Positions 57,379-64,000 of a stretch of DNA of 64,000 bases are shown here, one piece after another. Origin of the DNA: Microbacterium sp. K24 (GTDB lineage Bacteria; Actinomycetota; Actinomycetes; Actinomycetales; Microbacteriaceae). Both the position numbers and the translations under genes were made by a program. How positions within the stretch are numbered: position 1 is the stretch's first letter; each line of letters starts with the position of its first letter. The stretch spans positions 1 through 64,000 of the forward strand of contig NZ_SSDJ01000141.1 of NCBI RefSeq assembly GCF_004794465.1, written 5' to 3'. A model generated the notes under the pieces. That model was not told the origin of the DNA and ran no database searches. It was given only the letters and a program-made list of their open reading frames with translations.

Positions 57379-59387
57379 CCACCACGCTCGAGCGGCCCAC
57401 CTCATCGACCCCCGTGGTCGAGAATGCGCCGCAGACTGTCGACCGCACGCCGATCGCCGCCTTCCGAGAAGCCCTTGGTCGGCTCAGCGACTGGCTGCGG
57501 GCGCACTCGCGCGCACTCCTCTGGCTGCTGCCGGTGTTGGTCGTGAGCGCGATGGTCAACTTCCTCAACGTCGGTGGCGCCCCGCAGCGCATCGACGACG
57601 AGGGGACCTACACGGCTCAGGCCTGGGCGGTCACCCACCTCGGCGAGCTCGCCCACTACACCTATTGGTACGACCACCCGCCGCTCGGCTGGCTGCAGAT
57701 CGCCGGTTACACGCAGCTGACGGGCGCCTTCGAGCGCTGGGACATCGCTGTGCTCGCCGGTCGGGAAGCCGTTCTCGTCGCGGCCCTGATCTCCGTCGTG
57801 CTGCTGTGGATGATCGCCCGTCGACTCGGGATGTCCCGCGGAGCGGCTGCGGCGACCGGGCTGGTCTTCGCGCTGTCGCCGTTGGCGGTGCAGTTCCACC
57901 GCACGGTGTACCTCGACAACGTCGCGGTGCCGTGGCTGCTGCTCGCATTCTTCCTGGCGATGAATCGTCGCGGACAGCTCGCGGCGTTCGCCGGTTCCGC
58001 GGTCGCGTTCGGCATCGCGGTGCTCTCGAAGGAGACGTTCCTGCTGGCGCTTCCGATCTTGATCTGGGTCATGGTCCGAAACGCCCGCAAGGAGACGCGC
58101 CGCTACACGCTGTCCGTGGCAGCGAGCATCCTGGTTCTGATCGGCGGCAGCTACCTGCTGCTCGCGGCGGTCAAGGGCGAGCTGTTCAGCGGCGCGAACC
58201 GCGTCAGCCTCATGGACGGCATCATCTTCCAGCTGGGCTCCCGCGAAGGCAGCGGCTCGATCACCGACCCCGATTCGCTGATCAACCGCACGCTCGGGAT
58301 GTGGTGGCAGCTCGATCCCGTGTTCATCGTGATGAGCCTGCTCGCCGGCGTGGCAGCGCTCTTCAGCGCTCGCCTCCGCCCGTACGCGGTGCTGGTGCTG
58401 GCGATGACTGCCTTCATGTTCCGGCCGGGCGGCTACCTTCCGGTGCCCTACGTGATCATGCTGCTCCCGTTCGGAGCACTGCTGATCGCCGGTGTCGTCG
58501 ACCTCGCGGTCGCACGGGTCCGTCGGAAAGGCGCGCCGCGACGCAAGCTCGCTCTGAGCGGGGTCGCCGTCGCTGCGATCGGGGCGGTCGTCGCCGTCCC
58601 GCTGTGGACGACGCAGCTGCGCGGTTTCGTGCTGGCCGATCTCGACGCCCCTCTGCGCAATGCGCAGGGCTGGCTCGTCGAGAACGCCTCGACCGACCAG
58701 CGGGTGATCGTCGACGACGCGATGTGGGTCGACCTCGTCAAGGCGGGTTGGGACCGCGACAACGTCATCTGGTACTACAAGCTCGACACCGACCCCGCTG
58801 TCCAGGTGCAGTCGCCGAACGGCTGGCGCGACGCGGACTACGTCGTCACGACCGATTCGATGCGCACCTTCCCCGGCGCGTTCCCCGAGGTGCAGGAGGC
58901 GATCGACAACTCCGTCGTCGTCGCCACCTTCGGCGAGGGGACTCAGATGGTCGAGGTGCGCCGCGTCGCCGTCGACGGCGCCGACCAGGCTGCCGTGTCC
59001 CAACAAGCGGCGTCCACGTCGCAAGCCGAGCTGGGCGATCAGCTCGTGACGAACCCGCTGGTGGAGATCGGCGCGGCCGATCGGGACCGTCTCACGGCTG
59101 GGCAGGTCGACGCGCGCATCATCGCGGTCGTCGGCGCTCTTGCGGGCTCCGGTCGAGTGAGCGTCTCGGGCTTCCCGATCGTGGACGGCGAGGACGGCAG
59201 ACCTTTCCGGCAGGTCGCGATCTCGGAGATCGCCGGTGCCCCCGCGGTCGTCGACGGCGATCTCAGCACGGAGGCCCGAGACCTCGTGGCTTCCCTCGAG
59301 GGCACCTACCAGCCCGACCGGATCCGCATCGAGGGCGACGAGATCGTCCTCCGCTATCCGGTCTCCCTGCAGCCGACGCTGCCCTGA
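57375..59387 (+). CDS. Family 39-type polyprenyl-phosphate sugar glycosyltransferase
   Basis: A 670-residue GT-C membrane enzyme. The first outer loop carries DDEGTYTAQAWA (Asp74, Asp75, Glu76), the acidic motif of PMT/ArnT enzymes, followed by WYDHPPLGWLQIAGY and about ten helices, then a C-terminal soluble domain. It should use polyprenyl-phosphate mannose or another polyprenyl sugar to decorate a protein or glycan outside the cell. The ATG overlaps the GT2 stop by four bases. The synthase for its presumed donor is at 62070. Confidence 0.9.
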   Translation: MTTTLERPTSSTPVVENAPQTVDRTPIAAFREALGRLSDWLRAHSRALLWLLPVLVVSAMVNFLNVGGAPQRIDDEGTYTAQAWAVTHLGELAHYTYWYDHPPLGWLQIAGYTQLTGAFERWDIAVLAGREAVLVAALISVVLLWMIARRLGMSRGAAAATGLVFALSPLAVQFHRTVYLDNVAVPWLLLAFFLAMNRRGQLAAFAGSAVAFGIAVLSKETFLLALPILIWVMVRNARKETRRYTLSVAASILVLIGGSYLLLAAVKGELFSGANRVSLMDGIIFQLGSREGSGSITDPDSLINRTLGMWWQLDPVFIVMSLLAGVAALFSARLRPYAVLVLAMTAFMFRPGGYLPVPYVIMLLPFGALLIAGVVDLAVARVRRKGAPRRKLALSGVAVAAIGAVVAVPLWTTQLRGFVLADLDAPLRNAQGWLVENASTDQRVIVDDAMWVDLVKAGWDRDNVIWYYKLDTDPAVQVQSPNGWRDADYVVTTDSMRTFPGAFPEVQEAIDNSVVVATFGEGTQMVEVRRVAVDGADQAAVSQQAASTSQAELGDQLVTNPLVEIGAADRDRLTAGQVDARIIAVVGALAGSGRVSVSGFPIVDGEDGRPFRQVAISEIAGAPAVVDGDLSTEARDLVASLEGTYQPDRIRIEGDEIVLRYPVSLQPTLP

Positions 59388-59417
59388 TCCCTTTCTCACC
59401 ACCCGAAGGAGCACATC

Positions 59418-60260
59418 ATGAACGTTTCACGATTCCCGCACCTCACAGCTCTCGTCGCGACCGGCGCCACCGCGCTGCTCATCGCTGTCGCCGCTCCACT
59501 GTCCGCTTCGGCGGCAGCCACCACGCCCGGTTCGGCGTCCGCGCCGACTGCCGTCGGCGCTCCCACGGGATGGCTGCGCCTCGGCCACCTCTCCCCCGAC
59601 ACGAAGTCCGTCGACGTCCGCGTCTCGGCCCTCAGCGGAGGATCGACGCAGTTCGAGCTCGACGGCGTCGGCTACGGCGACGTGTCGTCGTACCAGTCGC
59701 TTCCTGCCGGGAGCTACACGGTGAGCATGGTGCCCGCCGGAGCGTCCGGTTCGAGCGTGCCGATGATCTCGCAGACCATCATGGTCGACGCCGGCACCGC
59801 CACGACCGTGGCCGCTTACGGCCCGACCGACGATCTGCAGGTGCGCGCCTTCGACGACGATCTCACCGAGCCGAGCACCGGTTCGGCGCGGATCCGCCTG
59901 ATCCAGGCGTCCACGATCACTCCCGAAGTGGATGTGAAGACGGACCAGGGCGACTCCATCGCCGAGGGCGCGAAGGCCGGCTCGGCGACGGGCTACGCGG
60001 AGATCCCTGCGGGCGACTGTACGCTCGATCTGACCGGGAAGGGCGTGAGCGACACCGCCGACGTTTCTGTGGCACCGGGGAGCGTCACGACGCTGTTCGT
60101 GCTCGACACCTCCAGCGGTGGCCTGACCATCCTGCCGGTACTCGACAGTGCGGCCGTCGGCGACGCTCCTGACGGTGGCGTCGACACCGGTGGCGGATAC
60201 CTCGCCTCCTCGAAGGCTGACTCGTCGCCGCTGGCGAAGCTGCGCGGAGGGATTCTCTGA
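59418..60260 (+). CDS. Secreted DUF4397-domain protein
   Basis: A 280-residue exported protein. The signal peptide (ALLIAVAAPLSASAAATT) likely cleaves after ASA; the rest is a beta-rich DUF4397 domain (WLRLGHLSPDTKSVDVRVS, YQSLPAGSYTVSMVPAG, RIRLIQASTITPEVDVKT). The C-terminus (SSPLAKLRGGIL) has no LPxTG-type signal and no membrane helix. AAGGAG lies 8 bases before the ATG. Its TGATG overlap with the GH8 gene ties it to that enzyme. Confidence 0.9.
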   Translation: MNVSRFPHLTALVATGATALLIAVAAPLSASAAATTPGSASAPTAVGAPTGWLRLGHLSPDTKSVDVRVSALSGGSTQFELDGVGYGDVSSYQSLPAGSYTVSMVPAGASGSSVPMISQTIMVDAGTATTVAAYGPTDDLQVRAFDDDLTEPSTGSARIRLIQASTITPEVDVKTDQGDSIAEGAKAGSATGYAEIPAGDCTLDLTGKGVSDTADVSVAPGSVTTLFVLDTSSGGLTILPVLDSAAVGDAPDGGVDTGGGYLASSKADSSPLAKLRGGIL

Positions 60261-61417
60261 TGCGCCGCCGAACCATCATGGGAATCGCGGCCGGAGCGGT
60301 CGTCGTCACGGCGGGCGCCGCCGTCATCGCGGTCGGGGTCGGCACGTCCGACCACGGGCCTCCCGGCGCCGCACCGGCGGCGACCTCCACTCCTCTGCCC
60401 GCTGACCCGAGCGGCGCTCCCGAGGTGGATGCCGCGGCTCTCGCCGACTCCTTCCTCGAAGAGTGGGTCGAAGACGGACGAGTGGTGCGTCATGACGAGG
60501 GCGGCGACACCGTGAGCGAGGGTCAGGCGTATGGCCTGCTCGCCGCGGTCATCGCCGACGACGAAGGCGCCTTCGATGAGATCTGGGACTGGACGACCAC
60601 GGAGTTGATCCGCAGCGACGGGCTGATGGCCTGGCGCTGGGATGACGGTGCCGTGGTCGACGACGAACCCGCGTCGGATGCCGACCTGGATGCGGCTCGT
60701 GCGCTCGTGCTGGCCGGCGATCGGTTCGGACGTGATGATCTCCGCGAGGAGGGCGTCGAACTCGCCGCCGTGATCGCCGATCGACTGACGGTCGAGACCG
60801 ACCGGGGCAGGATTCTGCTTCCCGGTCTCTGGGCGGCGGACCGTGAGCCGTACGCATACAACCCGAGCTACGCGTCTCCGGTGGCGTTCGAGGTGCTCGG
60901 CGCGGCGACCGGCGACCCGCGCTGGGCGGAGCTGCAGGCGGGAAGTGCGGCGGTCACGTCCGAGATCCTGAACGCCACGGATCTGCCGCCCGACTGGGCT
61001 CAGGTCCACGCCGATGGTCTGATCGAGCCGATGCCCGGCCCCCTGGGCGAGGGCGATCCGGTGCAGTACGCGTTCGATGCACCGCGCCTGATGCTGCGCT
61101 ATGCCGAGTCGTGCACACCGGAGGACGTCGCCCTCGCAGCGCTCCCCTTTGACGCGCTCGACCGCGAGAAGAACATCGCATCGCGCCTCGATCTCGGTGC
61201 GGGGCCCCTGAACGACGAGCAATCGGCGATCGGCTTCACCGCCCGTGCCGCGTCGGCGCAGGCGAAGGGCGAACAGGTCGCGAGCACGACCGATCTCGAG
61301 CGTGCGGCGGAGTTCTCCGCGGAGTACCCGACGTACTACGGCGACGCGTGGGTCATGCTCGCGACCGCGATGCTGACGGACGACGCGCTCGGCGGCTGCG
61401 CGAAGGCAGCGGCCTGA
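60260..61417 (+). CDS. Glycoside hydrolase family 8 protein (BcsZ/endoglucanase type)
   Basis: A 385-residue extracytoplasmic glycosidase: an N-terminal export/anchor helix (GIAAGAVVVTAGAAVIAVGV), then the GH8 core with catalytic Glu87 in SEGQAYGLL and the Asp region at 140-144 (DADLD), plus WDWTTTELI. GH8 enzymes cut beta-1,4 glycans such as cellulose, xylan or chitosan and commonly accompany polysaccharide synthases. Here it likely trims the GT2 product. Coupled to the DUF4397 gene (TGATG) and to the sortase gene (TGATG). Confidence 0.88.
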   Translation: MRRRTIMGIAAGAVVVTAGAAVIAVGVGTSDHGPPGAAPAATSTPLPADPSGAPEVDAAALADSFLEEWVEDGRVVRHDEGGDTVSEGQAYGLLAAVIADDEGAFDEIWDWTTTELIRSDGLMAWRWDDGAVVDDEPASDADLDAARALVLAGDRFGRDDLREEGVELAAVIADRLTVETDRGRILLPGLWAADREPYAYNPSYASPVAFEVLGAATGDPRWAELQAGSAAVTSEILNATDLPPDWAQVHADGLIEPMPGPLGEGDPVQYAFDAPRLMLRYAESCTPEDVALAALPFDALDREKNIASRLDLGAGPLNDEQSAIGFTARAASAQAKGEQVASTTDLERAAEFSAEYPTYYGDAWVMLATAMLTDDALGGCAKAAA

Positions 61418-62046
61418 TGGTCCGGGGCAGCGGAATCCGACGTGTCGCCGCCGCGACAGGCGTTCTGGCGATGACGCTGCTCCTGGGCGCGTGCGCGTCG
61501 ACCGAGACCACAGCGCCGACACCGGCCTCGGACTCGCCGGCGGAGTCCTTCTCCGCCGGCGGCCTCCAGGACCCGGCAGCGCCCGAAGAAGCGGATGCCG
61601 CCGCCCTGCCTCCCGTGCGTGTGCAGATCCCGGCGATCGGCGTCGACTCCGCGCTGGAGTCGCTGGCTCTCGGCGAGGGCGGCCGACTCCAGGCCCCCGT
61701 CGACTACGACCTGGCCGGCTGGTATACCGACGGCGTGCTGCCAGGACAGGTCGGTCCGGCGATCATCGCCGGTCATGTGGATTCCCCGTCGGCCCCTGCG
61801 GTTTTCGCGCAGATCGGGAGCCTCGTTCCGGGTGACGAGGTCATCGTGACCCTGTCCGACGGATCGGCGCTCACCTTCGCGGTGAGCGACTCGATCCAGT
61901 CCGCGAAGGCGGAGTTCCCGACAGCCGCTGTGTACAGCAACGTTCCGACCCCGGAGCTGCGGCTGATCACCTGCGGCGGCACCTTCGATTCCTCCACCGG
62001 CCACTACCTCGACAACCTCATCGTGTTCGCGGAACTCCGCGCCTGA
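61417..62046 (+). CDS. Class F sortase, predicted lipoprotein
   Basis: A 209-residue sortase-fold protein. The signal peptide ends in LGAC (lipobox), so it is probably lipid-anchored instead of tail- or helix-anchored as in most sortases. The catalytic His120 is in AGHVDSP and Cys186 in LITCGGTFD. Where other class F enzymes I recall have Arg about 12 residues after the Cys, this has Leu198 in HYLDNLIVF, so activity is not certain. TGATG overlap with GH8. No sorting-signal protein is seen nearby. Confidence 0.9.
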   Translation: MVRGSGIRRVAAATGVLAMTLLLGACASTETTAPTPASDSPAESFSAGGLQDPAAPEEADAAALPPVRVQIPAIGVDSALESLALGEGGRLQAPVDYDLAGWYTDGVLPGQVGPAIIAGHVDSPSAPAVFAQIGSLVPGDEVIVTLSDGSALTFAVSDSIQSAKAEFPTAAVYSNVPTPELRLITCGGTFDSSTGHYLDNLIVFAELRA

Positions 62047-62069
62047 CCATCCGCCCTGAAAGGACTCTC

Positions 62070-62861
62070 ATGAACGAGACACTCGTCATCATCCCGACCT
62101 ACAACGAGATCGAGAACCTCGAGGCGATCGTCGGACGCGTGCTCGCGTCGACCTCCGCCGACATCCTGGTCGTCGACGACTCCTCTCCGGATGGGACGGG
62201 TGACCTGGCAGATGAGCTCGCGACCCGTCACCCGGAGGTGCACGTGCTGCATCGGTCCGAGAAGAACGGGCTCGGCGGGGCATACCTGGCGGGATTCGCC
62301 TGGGGTCTGGAGCGGGACTATTGGGCTCTCGTCGAGATGGACGCGGACGGGTCGCATCAGCCCGAGGCTCTGCCGAAGCTCGTGGACCAGCTCATCGACC
62401 ACGATCTCGTGCTCGGTTCGCGCTGGGTGCCCGGAGGTCGCGTGCTCAACTGGTCGCGCCACCGGGAGATCCTGAGCCGGGGTGGCAACCTGTACGCCCG
62501 TCTGGCTCTCGGAATCGACGTGCGCGACGCGACAGGCGGATTCCGGGTCTTCAGCGCGGCCGCACTGCGCCGCATCGACCTGTCGAACGTCGCCTCGCAG
62601 GGCTACTGCTTCCAGGTCGACCTGCTGTGGCGCGCGCTCGAGCGCGGACTCCGCGTCGTCGAGGTTCCGATTACCTTCGTCGAGCGCGTGCACGGCGAGT
62701 CGAAGATGAGCGGCTCGATCGTCTCGGAGTCGCTCGCTCTCGTGACGTGGTGGGGTCTGCGACGACGCCTCACGGCCATCGGGCTTTTCGTGCGGCATGG
62801 ACGGCGACTGCAGTCGGTACGCGCGCTCTCGCACCGGATGCTGCCGCCCGTGCGTTCCTGA
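62070..62861 (+). CDS. Polyprenol-phosphate mannose synthase (GT2, Dpm1/Ppm1-like)
   Basis: A 263-residue soluble GT2 enzyme: ETLVIIPTYNEIENLEAIV at the N-terminus, ILVVDDSSPDGT, VEMDADGSHQPE (DxD metal motif), SRGGNLYARLALGI and FRVFSAAALRRIDL, all typical of Dpm1 and the mycobacterial Ppm1 catalytic part. It transfers mannose from GDP-mannose to polyprenyl phosphate, giving the donor a GT39 enzyme uses. Only 23 bases after the sortase, with AAAGGA before the ATG, so it belongs to the same operon. Confidence 0.93.
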   Translation: MNETLVIIPTYNEIENLEAIVGRVLASTSADILVVDDSSPDGTGDLADELATRHPEVHVLHRSEKNGLGGAYLAGFAWGLERDYWALVEMDADGSHQPEALPKLVDQLIDHDLVLGSRWVPGGRVLNWSRHREILSRGGNLYARLALGIDVRDATGGFRVFSAAALRRIDLSNVASQGYCFQVDLLWRALERGLRVVEVPITFVERVHGESKMSGSIVSESLALVTWWGLRRRLTAIGLFVRHGRRLQSVRALSHRMLPPVRS

Positions 62862-62878
62862 TCTTCGGGCGGATGCCG

Positions 62879-63151
62879 TCAGCGGCGCCACACCGAGAGC
62901 ATCTGCCAGCCTTCGGGAACCTTCGCCTCCAGAGCGGCCATGTCGTCGGCTTCGATCTCGGTGGGTTCGTCACGCCGCTGGAATCGGCCCTCGACGATGC
63001 GGATTCCGCCGGGCTTCATCTCCACGTGCGCGGACGCCATGTCCCAGCCTGCCGGAGCCTCCGCGAGCAGCTGGGCGCGGAGCTCGGGGATCTCGGTCCC
63101 CTCGACGGTCGCGGTGTGCTTCTCGGCGGGGCGGATCAAGGCGACGAGCAT
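62879..63151 (-). CDS. Small conserved-looking cytoplasmic protein
   Basis: A 90-residue protein I cannot assign: VALIRPAEKHTATVEGTEIP then repeats of acidic/amphipathic segments (LRAQLLAEAPAGWDM, LEAKVPEGWQMLSVWRR). The motif APAGWDM / VPEGWQM appears twice, suggesting an internal duplication. TAGGCT lies exactly six bases before the ATG. It is convergent with the synthase gene, 17 bases apart. Confidence 0.65.
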   Translation of the reverse strand: MLVALIRPAEKHTATVEGTEIPELRAQLLAEAPAGWDMASAHVEMKPGGIRIVEGRFQRRDEPTEIEADDMAALEAKVPEGWQMLSVWRR

Positions 63152-63157
63152 GGTTTC

Positions 63158-63163
63158 AGCCTA
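63158..63163 (-). promoter_or_regulatory. Candidate leaderless -10 for the 90-aa gene
   Basis: TAGGCT on the minus strand, six bases (GAAACC) before the ATG at 63151. Confidence 0.5.
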
Positions 63164-63539
63164 GGCGACGGAGACAAGAAGTTGGGGTGGTCCCGCCGGG
63201 TCTGGGGAAACCTCGGGACCACCTGACCGGCTTCGCTGGGGACTCCGCCGGCCCGTGGATCGCTTTCTCATGCGACCTAGGCTCAACATATCGATCACCC
63301 CGTCCGGTTTGTCAATGCCCTGGCCGTGTCGATACCCCGGGCTATCGTGTCGATTTGCAGGAAGCCCGCGACGTTCTGGGGACGTCGCGTGGACGCCTGC
63401 AAACGTGCGGCCCGTCGACGCGTGAAGGGACGCGCCGGCGGGCCGCTCCCGTTGATGGACGCGGTGCAGATCTGGACGACCACCGGTTTGACGACGTACC
63501 CTGCTCGCAGAACAGGGCGCCGCTGAGCTGGGGAAGATC
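63164..63539. other. Intergenic region with a 9-base inverted repeat, no convincing gene
   Basis: No frame here has a plausible start with typical codon use, and I see no RNA gene. GGTGGTCCC (63186-63194) and GGGACCACC (63215-63223) form a perfect 9-base inverted repeat with a 20-base loop; no T-run follows. TAGGCT also occurs near 63281 but no start codon sits six bases after it. Confidence 0.4.
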
Positions 63540-63891
63540 TGCGCCGCGTTCTGCGCCTCCCGCCGAGCGAGGAATGGGGCGATCGCGAAGCGGGAGGCGG
63601 CATCTGCTCGCCGGCCGACGAGGGCACGAACGACCCCCGGACCGGCCGTCTCCAACACGAACCCGGGATGCGGCTCCCCTCCCCGCGTGAACGCGATGCC
63701 GAGCAGCAGTGCAGCACGGGAATCACCACGCTGAGAACGATGAAGAGAACGCCGCCGATGCGCTACCACACCAGGATCGCTGCATGAGGCGCGAGCCGCT
63801 CACGAAGCCTGTGGGGGACGCGTGAACGAGCCGTTAGCGCGATATACATATCGGCGGGCACCTCCGGCTTGAAGGCGAAGACCACAGACAC
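63540..63891 (-). pseudogene. Possible degraded small membrane-protein gene
   Basis: From a GTG at 63891 the frame reads MSVVFAFKPEVPADMYIAL and stops at a TAG at 63763. Past that stop the same frame continues as a membrane-like helix (RIGGVLFIVLSVVIPVL); near 63700-63716 the protein-like reading moves to the next frame (ALLLGIAFTRGGEPHPGF, ETAGPGVVRALVGRRADAA). One stop plus one frameshift would join these into a single protein. The alternative is a real 40-42-residue gene followed by noncoding DNA. TACGCT at 63893-63898 is a possible -10. Confidence 0.3.
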
Positions 63892-63904
63892 GAGCGTAGT
63901 GGCA

Positions 63905-63933
63905 CGAAAAAACCCCCGGAGAACCGGGGGTTT
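63905..63933 (-). terminator. Strong intrinsic terminator
   Basis: A 7-base GC stem (CCCCCGG/CCGGGGG, loop AGAA) extended by three A-T pairs; on the minus strand it is followed by TTTTTTCG. It probably ends a leftward gene lying beyond the right edge of the window; the + strand T-run is shorter. Confidence 0.85.
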
Positions 63934-63943
63934 GTCTGTGCGC

Positions 63944-63978
63944 GATACTGGGATCGAAACTGTATGCGGGATACTGGG
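63944..63978. repeat. Short direct repeat GATACTGGG
   Basis: GATACTGGG occurs twice about 27 bases apart just right of the terminator. No tRNA or integrase is near. Meaning unknown. Confidence 0.25.
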
Positions 63979-64000
63979 CACATCCGCGCCACGACCGGGG

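Noticed and set aside
61491..61835. Overlapping + frame inside the sortase gene
   Set aside because: A shadow frame rich in Arg and Gly; the sortase frame has the signal peptide and catalytic residues.
63186..63223. Intrinsic terminator for the synthase gene
   Set aside because: The 9-base stem is perfect, but it lies beyond the convergent 90-aa gene, has a 20-base loop and no T-run.
63941..64000. A tRNA 3' end (TTTCGATCCC on the minus strand resembles a T-loop)
   Set aside because: The flanking bases do not pair as a T-stem and no acceptor or CCA end follows.

Overview
The window looks like chromosomal DNA of a high-GC actinobacterium, most likely a Microbacteriaceae (Microbacterium-like) species. 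Reasons: very high GC with strong third-position GC, dense operons joined by ATGA/GTGA/TGATG overlaps, frequent GTG starts, and gene order that follows conserved actinobacterial blocks (pyrR-pyrB-pyrC-PH-like-carA-carB-pyrF-gmk; aro-mltG-ruvX-alaS-rpsD-rarA; rel-secF-secD-yajC-ruvB-ruvA-ruvC-yebC-pdxT-pdxS; HIT-thrS). The genus is inferred from overall resemblance; no search was run. I see no rRNA, tRNA, CRISPR array, insertion sequence or prophage.

Layout. 1-9350: leftward pyrimidine operon from pyrR to pyrF, running into a guanylate kinase whose N-terminus is an mIHF-like DNA-binding domain (cut by the left edge); a PyrR-binding RNA motif lies in the pyrR leader. 9347-15302: a metallo-beta-lactamase/Rieske protein, a DUF4349 lipoprotein and a SWIM/SNF2 helicase. 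15356-22619: nusB, efp and the shikimate genes aroQ, aroB, aroK, aroC, aroE with an embedded GNAT gene, then mltG. 22622-28273: ruvX, alaS, a small membrane protein, rpsD, rarA. 28387-33281: a small membrane protein, cobA beside a NirB-like protein lacking its Fe-S parts, a DUF349 protein, and an AbiEi-like orphan. 33268-41940: rel, secF, secD, yajC, ruvB, ruvA, ruvC and a YebC-family gene. 42083-47238: a PLP decarboxylase and a vitamin B6 locus (pdxT-pdxS divergent from pdxR-pdxY). 47235-50977: HIT hydrolase, thrS, a YnfA-like protein, a GIN-domain lipoprotein. 51097-55281: DoxX-like protein, photolyase, FAD oxidoreductase, membrane protein, and a BLUF photoreceptor with an 87-aa partner. 55439-62861: rightward envelope-glycan cluster (GtrA, processive GT2 with QxxRW, GT39, DUF4397 protein, GH8, lipoprotein class F sortase, polyprenol-phosphate mannose synthase). 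62862-64000: one small gene, a probably degraded coding region and a strong terminator.

How the parts fit. Most of the left 50 kb is housekeeping: UMP synthesis under PyrR, chorismate supply, translation, recombination and secretion. The accessory material is the light-response group and the glycan/sortase cluster, which is the best candidate for an uncharacterised system. Across the window, at least eight stand-alone genes or operon heads carry a TANNNT hexamer exactly six bases before the start codon, the layout of leaderless transcripts, and three convergent gene pairs share their stop codons inside a CTAG palindrome.
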